From: Arthrobacter sp. ov407
GTDB lineage: Bacteria; Actinomycetota; Actinomycetes; Actinomycetales; Micrococcaceae
DNA: 51,404 nt
Assembly: GCF_900102895.1 (NCBI RefSeq)
Contig: NZ_FNGD01000021.1
Span: forward strand, 1 to 51,404
Direction of reading: 5' to 3'
In this document: positions 24,091 to 32,289 of the stretch, piece after piece
How positions within the stretch are numbered: position 1 is the stretch's first letter
How the letters are laid out: each line of letters opens with the position of its first letter
Notes under the pieces: generated by a model
What the model was told of the DNA's origin: nothing
The model's input: the letters and a program-made list of their open reading frames with translations, nothing else
Database searches by the model: none
Program-made: the position numbers and the translations under genes

Positions 24091-24837
24091 CTACTTCTTG
24101 CCCTGGTTGGCGACTGCCTTGATGGCCTCGGCTGCGGCCTCGGGGTCGAGGTAGGTGCCGCCCGGGTTCAGCGGCTTGAAGTCCTCATCCAGTTCGTAGA
24201 CCAGCGGGATGCCGGTGGGGATGTTCAGGCCAGCGATGTCCTCGTCGCTGATCCCGTCAAGGTGCTTGACGAGGGCGCGGAGCGAGTTGCCGTGGGCCGT
24301 GACCAGGACGGTCTTCCCGGCCCGGAGGTCTTCCTTGATGTCCGATTCCCAGTACGGCATGAGCCGGATCAGGACATCCTTGAGGCATTCGGTGCGCGGG
24401 ATGGCATCGCCGAGGTCCGCGTAGCGCGGGTCCCCCACCTGGGAGAACTCGGAATCGTCGGCCAGGGGCGGCGGCGGGGTGTCGTAGGACCGGCGCCACA
24501 GCATGAACTGCTCCTCGCCGAATTCGGCGAGGGTCTGGGCCTTGTCCTTGCCCTGCAGCGCGCCGTAGTGGCGCTCGTTGAGCCGCCAGTCGCGCTTGAC
24601 GTCGATCCAGCCGCGGTCGGCCACTTCGAGGGTCATGTTCGCCGTGTTGATGGCCCGCTTCAACCGCGACGTGTAGAGGATGTCGGGGAGGATGTTGTTC
24701 TCCACGAGCAGCTCGCCGCCGCGCACGGCCTCGGCGCGGCCCTGGTCATTGAGGTCAACGTCCACCCAGCCGGTGAAGAGGTTTTTGGCATTCCAGTCGC
24801 TGTGGCCATGGCGCAGCAGAATCAGCTTGTAAGTCAT
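24091..24837 (-). CDS. gpmA: Phosphoglycerate mutase (2,3-bisphosphoglycerate-dependent)
   Basis: A 248-aa glycolytic enzyme interconverting 3- and 2-phosphoglycerate. It has the histidine phosphatase motif LLRHGHSDWN with catalytic His10, the GpmA-specific LFTGWVDVDLNDQG, LNERHYGALQGKDKAQT and VTAHGNSLRALVKHLDGISDEDI. The ATG at 24837 (MTYKLILL) is preferred over 24846 because it matches the family start and TAGGAT lies seven bases upstream. Mycobacteria also place gpm next to senX3-regX3. Confidence 0.95.
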   Translation of the reverse strand: MTYKLILLRHGHSDWNAKNLFTGWVDVDLNDQGRAEAVRGGELLVENNILPDILYTSRLKRAINTANMTLEVADRGWIDVKRDWRLNERHYGALQGKDKAQTLAEFGEEQFMLWRRSYDTPPPPLADDSEFSQVGDPRYADLGDAIPRTECLKDVLIRLMPYWESDIKEDLRAGKTVLVTAHGNSLRALVKHLDGISDEDIAGLNIPTGIPLVYELDEDFKPLNPGGTYLDPEAAAEAIKAVANQGKK

Positions 24838-24844
24838 GGTTTTC

Positions 24845-24850
24845 ATCCTA
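24845..24850 (-). promoter_or_regulatory. Putative -10 of gpmA (leaderless)
   Basis: TAGGAT on the minus strand lies 7 nt before the ATG at 24837. Confidence 0.45.
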
Positions 24851-24897
24851 GCCGAGCGGTCGGCGGCGGTGCCGAGCGTTACACCGCGGGCGCTTCA

Positions 24898-24966
24898 CTC
24901 CAACGCGGGGTCACTTCCGGCCCATCCGCGGGCCCGACATGGGCCGTGAGTGACCCCGTGTTGGAG
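24898..24966. repeat. 69-bp palindromic element
   Basis: Two 18-nt arms, CTCCAACGCGGGGTCACT (24898-24915) and its complement with one mismatch (24949-24966), enclose an inner CCCAT/ATGGG pairing. The element lies between the divergent gpmA and methyltransferase genes, ending 2 nt before the latter's putative -10. It may be a REP-like intergenic palindrome or an operator. Confidence 0.8.
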
Positions 24967-24968
24967 GA

Positions 24969-24974
24969 TAGGCT
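24969..24974 (+). promoter_or_regulatory. Putative -10 of the methyltransferase gene (leaderless)
   Basis: TAGGCT ends 6 nt before the GTG at 24981. The -35 position falls in the right arm of the palindrome at 24949-24966. Confidence 0.45.
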
Positions 24975-24980
24975 TGGGCG

Positions 24981-25829
24981 GTGGTGCAGAAGGCTGAACG
25001 GGTGCTGTCCCCCCGGAACCAGGGCGGAACGAGAAGCGGCGCGCGTGGCGGCAGGCCCGTGGGCAACGTGACCCGTGGAACCACGAACCCCAACCGGATG
25101 CGCAGGGTGGACCGCTGGCTGACCGGGCCGCAGGCGTGGCGGCTGCGCGCCGCGGCCCATCCCCTCGCCGTCGACCTCGGCTACGGCGCCTCGCCGGCCA
25201 CCGCCGTCGAACTCTTCGATCGCCTCGCGGCCGTCCGCGCGGACACGCAGGTGGTGGGCATCGAAATCGAGCCGGAGCGTGTCCGGCAGGCCCAAGCCCT
25301 TGAACGGCCCGGTCTGATGTTCCAGCTGGGCGGCTTCGAATTGCCGGTGACCGGAAATCCGGTGCTGGTCCGCGCCTTCAACGTGCTGCGGCAGTACGAG
25401 GAAGTCGACGTGGCAGGCATCTGGCGGCTGGTGCAGGACCGGCTCGCGCCGGGCGGGCTGTTCATCGACGGCACGTGCGATGAAATCGGGCGGCGCGCCG
25501 CCTGGGTGGCGCTCGACGTCGAGCGGCCGCTGAGCCTGAGCGTGTCCATGCGGTTCGGTGCCTTCGCGCTGCCTTCCGACGTTGCCGAAAGGCTGCCGAA
25601 GGCGCTGATCCACCGCAACGTGCCCGGCGAGAAAATCCACGCCTACCTGCAGGCGATGGACAAGGCCTGGCTGGAAGCGGCGCCGCTGGCGTCGTTCGGC
25701 AGCCGGCAGCGCTTCACGGCAATGTGCCGTGCACTGCTCGACGCCGGCTGGCCGATTCAGGACGGCCCGTCCCGCTGGCGGCTGGGCGAAGTGACGGTTG
25801 GCTGGGAAGCAGTGGCGCCGGGAACGTAG
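24981..25829 (+). CDS. Class I SAM-dependent methyltransferase
   Basis: A 282-aa protein with a basic, disordered N-terminus (about 1-40) and a Rossmann-type methyltransferase core. Motif I is AVDLGYGASPATAVEL (about 63-78), motif II VVGIEIEPERVRQA, then NVLRQYEE and LAPGGLFIDGTCDEIGR. The substrate is unknown; the unusual GYGASP replaces the more common GCGTG-type loop. It runs divergently from gpmA with a palindromic element between them. The start is supported by the TAGGCT hexamer six bases upstream. Confidence 0.82.
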   Translation: MVQKAERVLSPRNQGGTRSGARGGRPVGNVTRGTTNPNRMRRVDRWLTGPQAWRLRAAAHPLAVDLGYGASPATAVELFDRLAAVRADTQVVGIEIEPERVRQAQALERPGLMFQLGGFELPVTGNPVLVRAFNVLRQYEEVDVAGIWRLVQDRLAPGGLFIDGTCDEIGRRAAWVALDVERPLSLSVSMRFGAFALPSDVAERLPKALIHRNVPGEKIHAYLQAMDKAWLEAAPLASFGSRQRFTAMCRALLDAGWPIQDGPSRWRLGEVTVGWEAVAPGT

Positions 25830-25879
25830 GGGTTCCTCGAGCCTGCGAGCTTAGGGGGCCGGTGCTGGGCCGGTGGGGA

Positions 25880-26239
25880 TTACCAGGGCCCGTATGGGCC
25901 CATGTTGCGGCCGCGGCCACGGCCGGCGTCTTTGACCGCAGGACGGACGTCGGCGAGGTACACGGACGCGGCCGTCACGGCGGCAAGGCCGAAGATGCCG
26001 AGCGAACTGGCGCCGCCACCGCCGCCCAGCTGCGACAGCAGGGAGAACAGGCCCACGAGGAACGCGCCGCCGGTCAGGGCCAGCCAGAAGGTCTTGGTCC
26101 GCTTCGATACGGCCTCGAACGCGTTGGCCTTGTGCCGGAGGCAATCGAAAAACGCCCATGACTCCAGGGCAAAGGCCACGACGGCCAGGACCAGGTAAAC
26201 CCCGGATTCGACAAAGTAAATGAGTATGCGTCCGTCCAC
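25880..26239 (-). CDS. DUF2516 family membrane protein
   Basis: A 119-aa integral membrane protein with three likely helices (about 7-27, 48-68, 77-96) and a short charged connector with DCLRHKANAFEAVSKRTK. The C-terminal tail is Gly/Arg-rich. The pattern fits DUF2516, a small actinobacterial family of unknown function. The GTG start at 26239 follows TAGGCT by 6 nt, and the intervening GGGGGA could also act as a ribosome binding site. It starts 9 nt after the end of the transsulfuration gene on the same strand. Confidence 0.82.
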   Translation of the reverse strand: MDGRILIYFVESGVYLVLAVVAFALESWAFFDCLRHKANAFEAVSKRTKTFWLALTGGAFLVGLFSLLSQLGGGGGASSLGIFGLAAVTAASVYLADVRPAVKDAGRGRGRNMGPYGPW

Positions 26240-26245
26240 TCCCCC

Positions 26246-26251
26246 AGCCTA
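26246..26251 (-). promoter_or_regulatory. Putative -10 of the DUF2516 gene (leaderless)
   Basis: TAGGCT on the minus strand ends 6 nt before GTG 26239 and overlaps the stop region of the upstream gene. Confidence 0.4.
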
Positions 26252-27445
26252 GCCGTCCAGAGTCCCCAATGCCTGTTCCAAATCGGCCCAAAGGTCTTCC
26301 ACGTTCTCGATGCCCACGCTCATCCGGACCAGGTTGTCCGGCACGCTCTCCGGCTCGGCCGTGTGCCGGCGCCGGCGTTCGATCAGGGATTCGACCCCAC
26401 CGAGGGACGTGGCGGGGAGCCAGAGGCGCAGGGCGCGGATCATCCGGTCCGCGGCTTCCGCGCCGCTGCTGCCACTGTCCTGCCCAACTACCGGAGCCAC
26501 CTCAATGCACAGGATGGACCCGAACCCCTTCATCTGCTCCTTGGCCCGCACGTGGCCGGGGTCCGAGGCCAGTCCGGGGAAACGGATGCCGGCAATCCGC
26601 GGATGACCGTTGAGCCGTTCGGCCAGGACCTGGGCCGACGCCTGCGAACGCTCGATCCGCAGCGCCAGGGTCCGGAGCCCGCGCAGCGCCAGCCACGCCT
26701 CGAACGGTCCGGCAATCCCGCCGTGAATGGTGCGGTGGTGCAGCAGGGCGGCGCGGAGACCGGCGTCGGAGGTCACCAGCGCGCCGAGCACGACGTCGGA
26801 ATGGCCGGAGAGGTATTTGGTCACCGAATGGAGCACGACGTCGGAGCCCAGGCTCAGGGGCTGCTGCACCAAGGGCGTGGAAAAGGTGTTGTCCGTGACG
26901 ACGATCGCGCCGGCCTCATGCGCCGCGGCGGTCAGGGCCCGCATGTCCGCCACCCCGAGCATGGGGTTGGTGGGACTCTCCAGCCACAGCATGCTGGCGG
27001 CGCGCCCGCCGGCCGGGGCGAGTGCGGCCACGACGGCGTCGGTGTCCGCGATGTCCACCGTCCGCAACTCGAGGAAGCCCTTGGCCGCCAGTTCGGTGGC
27101 CATGGTGACCGATCCCGCGTAGCTGTGCGACGGCATTACGAGCACGCCCTGGGCGGGCACCAGGGACAGGGCCGAACTCACGGCGGCGAGTCCAGAGGCG
27201 TAGAGCAGGCCCGGCAGGTCAGCGCCTTCCAACTGCCCCAGCGCCTCTTCGAAGGGATCCCACGTGGGATTGGAATACCGGCCGTAGCCGCGGTCGCCGT
27301 CGCCCAGCGGTCCTGTGCCGAAGTACGTCGAGGACAGCACCAGCGGCGGGTTGACGGGTTCGTCGCGGGTGCGCGGCGGGCGCCCTGCCGCCACAACCAG
27401 GGAATCCGGCGAGAGCGTGGCGGCCTGTTCTTCAGAAAGACTCAT
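26249..27445 (-). CDS. Cystathionine gamma-synthase-type PLP enzyme
   Basis: A 398-aa Cys/Met-metabolism PLP-dependent enzyme (fold type I). The pyridoxal lysine is Lys210 in LHSVTKYLSGHSD. Other family landmarks are YGRYSNPTWDPFEEALGQLEG, LESPTNPMLGVADM, VVTDNTFSTP and the C-terminal SLGGVESLIERRRRHT and VRMSVGIENVEDLWADLEQAL. Cystathionine gamma-synthase (metB) and gamma-lyase cannot be separated by eye; LGGVESL occurs in both. The ATG follows TACCCT by 6 nt. It is divergent from tmk. Confidence 0.9.
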   Translation of the reverse strand: MSLSEEQAATLSPDSLVVAAGRPPRTRDEPVNPPLVLSSTYFGTGPLGDGDRGYGRYSNPTWDPFEEALGQLEGADLPGLLYASGLAAVSSALSLVPAQGVLVMPSHSYAGSVTMATELAAKGFLELRTVDIADTDAVVAALAPAGGRAASMLWLESPTNPMLGVADMRALTAAAHEAGAIVVTDNTFSTPLVQQPLSLGSDVVLHSVTKYLSGHSDVVLGALVTSDAGLRAALLHHRTIHGGIAGPFEAWLALRGLRTLALRIERSQASAQVLAERLNGHPRIAGIRFPGLASDPGHVRAKEQMKGFGSILCIEVAPVVGQDSGSSGAEAADRMIRALRLWLPATSLGGVESLIERRRRHTAEPESVPDNLVRMSVGIENVEDLWADLEQALGTLDG

Positions 27446-27451
27446 GGAGAC

Positions 27452-27457
27452 AGGGTA
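27452..27457 (-). promoter_or_regulatory. Putative -10 of the PLP enzyme gene (leaderless)
   Basis: TACCCT on the minus strand lies 6 nt before the ATG at 27445. Confidence 0.45.
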
Positions 27458-27520
27458 CGTGGGCGCCCCGCAGGGTACCCAAGCCGTTACGCCGCACACG
27501 GAAGTGTCGGTGATTGTCGG

Positions 27521-27526
27521 TACTCT
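27521..27526 (+). promoter_or_regulatory. Putative -10 of tmk (leaderless)
   Basis: TACTCT ends 6 nt before the tmk GTG at 27533. No ribosome binding site is visible in those 6 nt. Confidence 0.45.
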
Positions 27527-27532
27527 TGAACA

Positions 27533-28225
27533 GTGACTACCCAGAGCCCCGGAGCGTCCCCTCGAGTGTTGCCCCGACTGTTGCCCGGACTTTTCATTGC
27601 CTTCGAGGGCGGAGACGGCGCCGGCAAGTCCACCCAGGCGGCCGAACTCGCCAAAGCCCTGGAAGCAGGCGGCTTCACAGTGCTGCGGACCCGGGAACCG
27701 GGCGGCACGGCCATCGGCGAGAAGCTGCGCTCCCTCGTGCTGGATCACGGCCATGGCCACATCGACGCCCATACCGAGGCCCTTATTTTCGCGGCGTCCC
27801 GTGCCGCTCACGCGAGCCAGGTCATCCGGCCGGCCCTGGAACGCGGCGAGATCGTCCTCACGGACCGGTATATCGACTCTTCGGTCGCGTACCAGGGCGC
27901 CGGCCGCGGCCTCGGGACGGAGGCGGTCCGGGACATCAACGCCTGGGCGACATCGGACCTGCAGCCTGACCTGACGGTCCTTCTCGACGTCGAGCCCGCC
28001 GTTGGCCGGCAACGGCGCATAGCCGGCGAGGCCGCCGAAGACCGCCTCGAGTCCGAGGCCGACGAATTCCATGCCAAGATCCGGAGGGCCTTCCTGGACC
28101 TGGCAGCGGCCCGGCCCGAAGCCTATCTGGTGTTGCCCGCCCGCCTGCCCGTCGCGGAACTCGCCGCCCGGATCTTCGAGCGCGTCGAATCCCTGCTGGC
28201 CGTGACCCAAAGCAGCCCGGCATGA
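27533..28225 (+). CDS. tmk: Thymidylate kinase
   Basis: A 230-aa kinase that phosphorylates dTMP to dTDP. It has the P-loop GGDGAGKS (about 26-33), the RTREPGGTAIGE substrate loop, LTDRYIDSSVAYQGAGRGL and a lid region with RRIAGEAAEDRLE. The N-terminal extension of about 18 residues before GLFIAFEGGDG is longer than usual, but the GTG start is supported by a -10-like TACTCT six bases upstream. It overlaps holB by four bases. Confidence 0.95.
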   Translation: MTTQSPGASPRVLPRLLPGLFIAFEGGDGAGKSTQAAELAKALEAGGFTVLRTREPGGTAIGEKLRSLVLDHGHGHIDAHTEALIFAASRAAHASQVIRPALERGEIVLTDRYIDSSVAYQGAGRGLGTEAVRDINAWATSDLQPDLTVLLDVEPAVGRQRRIAGEAAEDRLESEADEFHAKIRRAFLDLAAARPEAYLVLPARLPVAELAARIFERVESLLAVTQSSPA

Positions 28226-29364
28226 CCGTCTGGGACGATCTCCAGGGCCAGGACGCCGTCGTGGCCCAGCTGCGCCAGGCGGCCCAGGGTGAGGGGCTGA
28301 CGCACGCATGGCTTTTCACCGGCCCGCCCGGCTCCGGCCGTTCCAACGCCGCGAAGGCCTTCGCAGCGGCCCTGAACTGTGACCAGGAGGACGTCAGCCT
28401 GCGCGGCTGCGGCGAATGCCCGGCGTGCCTGACCATCCTCGGCGAAACCCATTCCGACGTCGCGTTCGTGCGCACGGAGAAGGTCACCATCACCATCGAT
28501 GAGGCACGCGAGCTCGTGTCCACCGCCGGGAACCGGCCGTCGTCCGCCCGGTGGCGGATCATCGTGGTGGAGGATGCGGACCGGATGGCCGAGCGGACCA
28601 CCAACGTGCTGCTCAAGGCCATCGAGGAACCCACTCCCCGCACCGTCTGGATGCTCTGTGCGCCATCCCCCGCCGATGTCCTCGTGACGATCCGTTCCCG
28701 CTGCCGGCCGGTGGCGCTGCGGCTTCCGCCAGCCGCCGACGTCGCGGCCCTGCTGGTTAAGCGCGACGGCGTGGACCCGGCGGTTGCCGAGCGCGCCGCC
28801 CGCGCCGCGCAAAGCCACGTCGGGATCGCCCGCCGCCTGGCCCGGGACCCGGAGGCCAGGGAGCGCCGCCTTGAAACGGTGCGGTTTCCGCTGTCCCTTC
28901 GCGGCGTCACGGCGGCGGTCATGATGGCCGAAAAGCTGGTCAAGATCGCCACCGAGGAAGCCAACAGCTCCAATGACGAGCGCGACGCCGCCGAGAAAAC
29001 CGCACTGCTGGCCACCCTCGGGGCGCCCGAGAGCGGCACGTTGCCGCCGGCCATGCGGAGCCAGGTCAAGCAACTCGAGGACGACCAGAAGCGCCGTGCC
29101 AAGCGTTCCGTCACCGATTCCCTTGACCGCACCCTGACGGACCTGTTGTCCTTTTACCGGGATGTCCTGATCATCCAGATGGGGAACGCCGTGGAACTCG
29201 TCAACCTTGAACTCAGAAGCGAGCTCGAAGACTTCGCCTCCCGTTCCACCGCCGAAGTGACCCTCGTCCGCATGGACGCCGTCAACAAGGCCCGCACGCG
29301 AATCACCACCACCAACGTGGCTCCGCTGCTGACGATCGAGTCCATGGCTGCCAGCCTTATTTGA
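28222..29364 (+). CDS. holB: DNA polymerase III subunit delta'
   Basis: A 380-aa clamp-loader subunit. An AAA+ fold starts with VWDDLQGQDAVVAQLR and GPPGSGRS (34-41), where Arg replaces the Walker A lysine, consistent with the non-hydrolysing role of delta'. A four-Cys zinc module follows (Cys53, Cys63, Cys66, Cys69 in CGECPAC), then VEDADRMAERTTNVLLKAIEEP and a sensor-1-like SRC motif (TIRSRCRP). The gene starts within the tmk stop (ATGA). Confidence 0.94.
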   Translation: MTVWDDLQGQDAVVAQLRQAAQGEGLTHAWLFTGPPGSGRSNAAKAFAAALNCDQEDVSLRGCGECPACLTILGETHSDVAFVRTEKVTITIDEARELVSTAGNRPSSARWRIIVVEDADRMAERTTNVLLKAIEEPTPRTVWMLCAPSPADVLVTIRSRCRPVALRLPPAADVAALLVKRDGVDPAVAERAARAAQSHVGIARRLARDPEARERRLETVRFPLSLRGVTAAVMMAEKLVKIATEEANSSNDERDAAEKTALLATLGAPESGTLPPAMRSQVKQLEDDQKRRAKRSVTDSLDRTLTDLLSFYRDVLIIQMGNAVELVNLELRSELEDFASRSTAEVTLVRMDAVNKARTRITTTNVAPLLTIESMAASLI

Positions 29365-29422
29365 TGGTCCCGGCCGCACCAACGACATCGTCGCTCCGTT
29401 CCTATCCTCCAAGGAGAACCGC

Positions 29423-31009
29423 ATGAAGCCTGCTCGACCCCAGTCCGCAAGATCCCGATCCCTGGCGATCGGCATGCGGGCCGTCGGCGCCATGGCCTTG
29501 GCCCTCACACTGGCCTCGTGCACGCTTTTCGGCGGCGGCGGCGACAGCGGGTCGAGTGCCGCGACGTCGGGGGCACCGAAGCAGGCGGACCCGTCAATTG
29601 TGGCTGCTGCGCCCGAGAACCTGCGTAGCTACTACTCCCAGCAGATCGACTGGACGCCTTGCGAAGGGGGCGCCTTCCAGTGCGCCAAGATCAAGGTTCC
29701 GCTGGACTACAGCAAGCCTGACGGCGAGCGCATCGAGCTTGCCGCCATCAAGCTCGCCACGACGGGCGACAAGAAGGGCACCCTGATGGTCAATCCGGGC
29801 GGCCCGGGCGGCTCGGGCTACGACTTCGTTCGGGACGCGGCCAACACCAACATTTCGGACAAGGTACGGTCCGCCTACGACATCGTGGGCTTCGACCCCC
29901 GCGGCGTGAAGCGCTCCGCCCCGGTCACGTGCCTGACGGACAAGGAACGCGACGCGTCCCGAGCCAAGACCTACGCCCTGGACACGGACGCCGGTCTGGA
30001 CGCGGCCCTGGCCGAGAACAAGGCCATCGCCGCCAAATGCGTGGAGAAGACCGGCAAGGTCCTGGCTCACGTCGACACCGTCAGCGCCGCAAAGGACCTC
30101 GACATCCTCCGCGGGGTGGCCAACGACGCGAAGCTGAATTACCTGGGCTACTCCTACGGGACCCTGCTGGGTTCCACCTATGCGTCGCTGTTTCCGGACA
30201 ATGTGGGCCGGTTGGTCCTCGACGGCGCCGTTGACCCGTCCCTAGGCGACGAGGAACAGACCAGCGGCCAGGCCGTGGCCTTCGAAAAGGCCCTCCACGC
30301 CTACGTCGCCAAATGCCAGCAGACTTCCGGATGCCCGCTCACGGGAAGCACCGAGGAAGGCGTCCAACAGATCCGCAATGCCATCGCTGCCGCGGAAGCC
30401 AACCCGTTGCCGGCCCAGGACGGCCGGAAGGTCTCGGGGTCGACGTTCGTCAGCGGCCTCATCATCCCGCTCTACAACGATGACAACTGGCCGATCCTCA
30501 CCCGGGCGCTCGCGACAGCCCTGGCCGGCGACGGCACGGGCATGCTGCAACTGGCCGACTTCGGCGCCGACCGCGACCCCAGCGGAACCTACACGTCGAA
30601 CAGCAGCTTCGCCTTCAACGCCATCAACTGCCTGGACTACCCGATGGTGTCCGACACCGCGTCCATGCGGGCCGAGGACCAGAAGCTGCGCCAGCTGTCG
30701 CCCACGTTTGGTTACTACTTCGCCTACGGCGGCAGCAACTGCAAGGACTGGCCGTACAAGAACGTCCGGACCCCCGCCCCGGTTGAGTACAAGGGCTCGG
30801 CCCCGATTGTTGTAGTTGGAACCACCGGTGATCCTGCTACCCCGGTGGAATCGGCCAGCTCCCTGCGCAAGCAGCTTGGGAACGCGTCGCTGCTGACCTG
30901 GAAGGGCGAGGGCCACACGGCCTACGGCCGCTCCAACAGCTGCATCGGCAACGCGGTCGACGACTATCTGGTGGACGGCAAGGTCCCGGCGGACAACACC
31001 GTCTGCTAG
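29423..31009 (+). CDS. Secreted alpha/beta hydrolase with TAP-like C-terminus
   Basis: A 528-aa lipoprotein: hydrophobic signal with lipobox TLASC (Cys33), a Gly/Ser linker, then an alpha/beta-hydrolase fold. The oxyanion region is NPGGPGGSGYDF, nucleophile Ser244 in GYSYGT, acid Asp470 in GTTGDPATP and His498 in GEGHTAYG. Paired cysteines (for example CEGGAFQC and CQQTSGC) suggest disulfides. It resembles tripeptidyl aminopeptidases (SlpD/SlpE type, CaeA-like), which release peptides outside the cell; substrate is unproven. AAGGAG precedes the ATG. It follows holB by 58 nt and could be read through from it. Confidence 0.92.
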   Translation: MKPARPQSARSRSLAIGMRAVGAMALALTLASCTLFGGGGDSGSSAATSGAPKQADPSIVAAAPENLRSYYSQQIDWTPCEGGAFQCAKIKVPLDYSKPDGERIELAAIKLATTGDKKGTLMVNPGGPGGSGYDFVRDAANTNISDKVRSAYDIVGFDPRGVKRSAPVTCLTDKERDASRAKTYALDTDAGLDAALAENKAIAAKCVEKTGKVLAHVDTVSAAKDLDILRGVANDAKLNYLGYSYGTLLGSTYASLFPDNVGRLVLDGAVDPSLGDEEQTSGQAVAFEKALHAYVAKCQQTSGCPLTGSTEEGVQQIRNAIAAAEANPLPAQDGRKVSGSTFVSGLIIPLYNDDNWPILTRALATALAGDGTGMLQLADFGADRDPSGTYTSNSSFAFNAINCLDYPMVSDTASMRAEDQKLRQLSPTFGYYFAYGGSNCKDWPYKNVRTPAPVEYKGSAPIVVVGTTGDPATPVESASSLRKQLGNASLLTWKGEGHTAYGRSNSCIGNAVDDYLVDGKVPADNTVC

Positions 31010-31123
31010 GCCCGCGATGGGGCCGCAAGGCGGCTTCTGCTGCTCATTTTGACCCGGACGCCGGGACTCTATTACAGTTGTCTCTTGCATGATCCGCCCG
31101 GTTCGCCGGGCATTCATGTGGTT

Positions 31124-31196
31124 GCTTCCTTAGCTCAGTTGGTAGAGCGTCTCACTCGTAATGAGAAGGTCGCCAGTTCGATTCTGGCAGGAAGCT
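31124..31196 (+). tRNA. tRNA-Thr (anticodon CGT)
   Basis: The cloverleaf is complete: acceptor GCTTCCT with AGGAAGC (31189-31195), D arm AGCTCAGTTGGTAGAGC, anticodon stem TCTCA/TGAGA around CTCGTAA, and T arm GCCAGTTCGATTCTGGC. The anticodon CGT reads ACG. The CCA end is not encoded. The 3' end and flank are repeated at 35004-35026. Confidence 0.97.
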
Positions 31197-31209
31197 CGAG
31201 AAGAACCCC
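31187..31209 (+). repeat. att-like direct repeat, copy 1 (in tRNA-Thr 3' end)
   Basis: A 23-nt sequence covering the last bases of tRNA-Thr and the following flank (GCAGGAAGCTCGAGAAG and on) recurs exactly at 35004-35026 in the same orientation. This is the pattern left by site-specific integration at a tRNA 3' end. Confidence 0.75.
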
Positions 31210-31245
31210 GTATCGCCGCTGACTCAGCAGGGATACGGGGTTTTT
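31205..31245 (+). terminator. Rho-independent terminator after tRNA-Thr
   Basis: ACCCCGTATC (31205-31214) pairs perfectly with GATACGGGGT (31232-31241) and is followed by a T run. Confidence 0.88.
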
Positions 31246-31306
31246 GCTTGTTGGCGGGATGCATCCGGGCCGCTGGCCATACTTCCCCGGCGTTGCGACG
31301 AAGCAG

Positions 31307-31531
31307 TCAGTGCCGCACGGTTACGAGCAGGTCCCCCACCTGACAGTCCAGCGCTTCGCAGATCGCCGTCAGCGTGGAGAACCTGATCGCTTTCGCGCGG
31401 TCGTTTTTGAGCACCGACAGGTTCACCAGACTCACCCCGACCTGCTTACTCAGCTCCGTCAGGGTCATACCCCGAGCCTCCAGAAGTTCGTCAAGGCGGC
31501 AGTGAATATCAGAAGAGTCGTCCGCCGGCAT
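31307..31531 (-). CDS. Xre/Cro-type helix-turn-helix regulator
   Basis: A 74-aa DNA-binding protein that is almost entirely one HTH_26-type domain: DELLEARGMTLTELSKQVGVSLVNLSVLKNDRAKAIRFSTL, then the typical ending ICEALDCQVGDLL. It starts where the DUF2975 gene stops (about one base shared), so the two are translationally coupled. Such YozG-like regulators commonly accompany DUF2975 membrane proteins and probably control the pair's own promoter. Confidence 0.88.
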   Translation of the reverse strand: MPADDSSDIHCRLDELLEARGMTLTELSKQVGVSLVNLSVLKNDRAKAIRFSTLTAICEALDCQVGDLLVTVRH

Positions 31532-32169
31532 CAGACCAGGCCCTCCGTGTCTTGCTGAAGACGGCGGCCGAACTGGAAAACACCTGCGACAAGCATCAGG
31601 ACCAAGCCCAGCACCAAGGGAGCGAGGTTGAAGTAGGCCGAGAAGCTGTAGGCCTCCCCCGGGGTGTGGGCGTTGGCCCCGATCACTTCTGCCAGCCGGC
31701 TGCGTGCAATGGAGTCAAGAATCTGCCCCACGGTCCCGAACAGGGTCAGGGCGGCGCCGCAGGCACCGACGATCCATGCGGATCCGGAAGTGAACAGAGT
31801 CTCGCTCCGGAGCCGGTGGGCCAGCAGGAACACCAACGCGAGGAGAGCCAGGATGCCGATCTGGTTCAGCGAATCCGCCCAGGCCAGGAGCCCTCCGGGA
31901 CCTGGTGGGAGCGTGGGGAGGGTAGCTTCCATGGCAGTGAAGTGTCCGGTCACCCCGGGCAGGAGGCCCGGGGTGACACGGTTCGCCGTGGCCACCGGAA
32001 GTACCAGCGTCACTGGACCGTTGATGTAGCCGATGATGCCGGCAACAGTCGTCACGGTCGTCAGTAGGGCAGCGGCCGCCGAGGCGATCATGAACACGAC
32101 TGCGTCCGCTCGGGATACGACCCTCTTCCCGCCGTTCTCGGGCCGAGCGTCATCTTTCGTCAGTTTCAT
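31531..32169 (-). CDS. DUF2975 family membrane protein
   Basis: A 212-aa membrane protein with four likely helices (about 24-45, 102-122, 133-152, 180-200). The C-terminal part, with SAYFNLAPLVLGLVLMLVAGVFQFGRRLQQDTEGLV in sequence order, is the DUF2975 signature. The function of the family is unknown. The ATG at 32169 has GGGGGA just upstream. A longer start at 32196 would fall on the presumed -10 and is less likely. The coupled downstream gene encodes an Xre regulator. Confidence 0.83.
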   Translation of the reverse strand: MKLTKDDARPENGGKRVVSRADAVVFMIASAAAALLTTVTTVAGIIGYINGPVTLVLPVATANRVTPGLLPGVTGHFTAMEATLPTLPPGPGGLLAWADSLNQIGILALLALVFLLAHRLRSETLFTSGSAWIVGACGAALTLFGTVGQILDSIARSRLAEVIGANAHTPGEAYSFSAYFNLAPLVLGLVLMLVAGVFQFGRRLQQDTEGLV

Positions 32170-32183
32170 CGTTCCCCCAGGCA

Positions 32184-32214
32184 TATCGACATTCATTAAT
32201 AACGATAGTCGATA
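32184..32214 (-). promoter_or_regulatory. Promoter/operator of the DUF2975-Xre pair
   Basis: TATCGAC (32184-32190) and GTCGATA (32208-32214) form a 7-bp inverted repeat with a 17-nt AT-rich spacer. On the minus strand the spacer holds TTATTA (32197-32202) as a possible -10, and TTGACG (32222-32227) lies 19 nt further upstream as a possible -35. The layout suits autoregulation by the small Xre protein. Confidence 0.5.
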
Positions 32215-32289
32215 ACCTACCCGTCAAGCCTCCGTTGGTCCAGTCTCATGCACGCCATGTATACGGCAGGACCGCCCCCGCTCCCCCGG

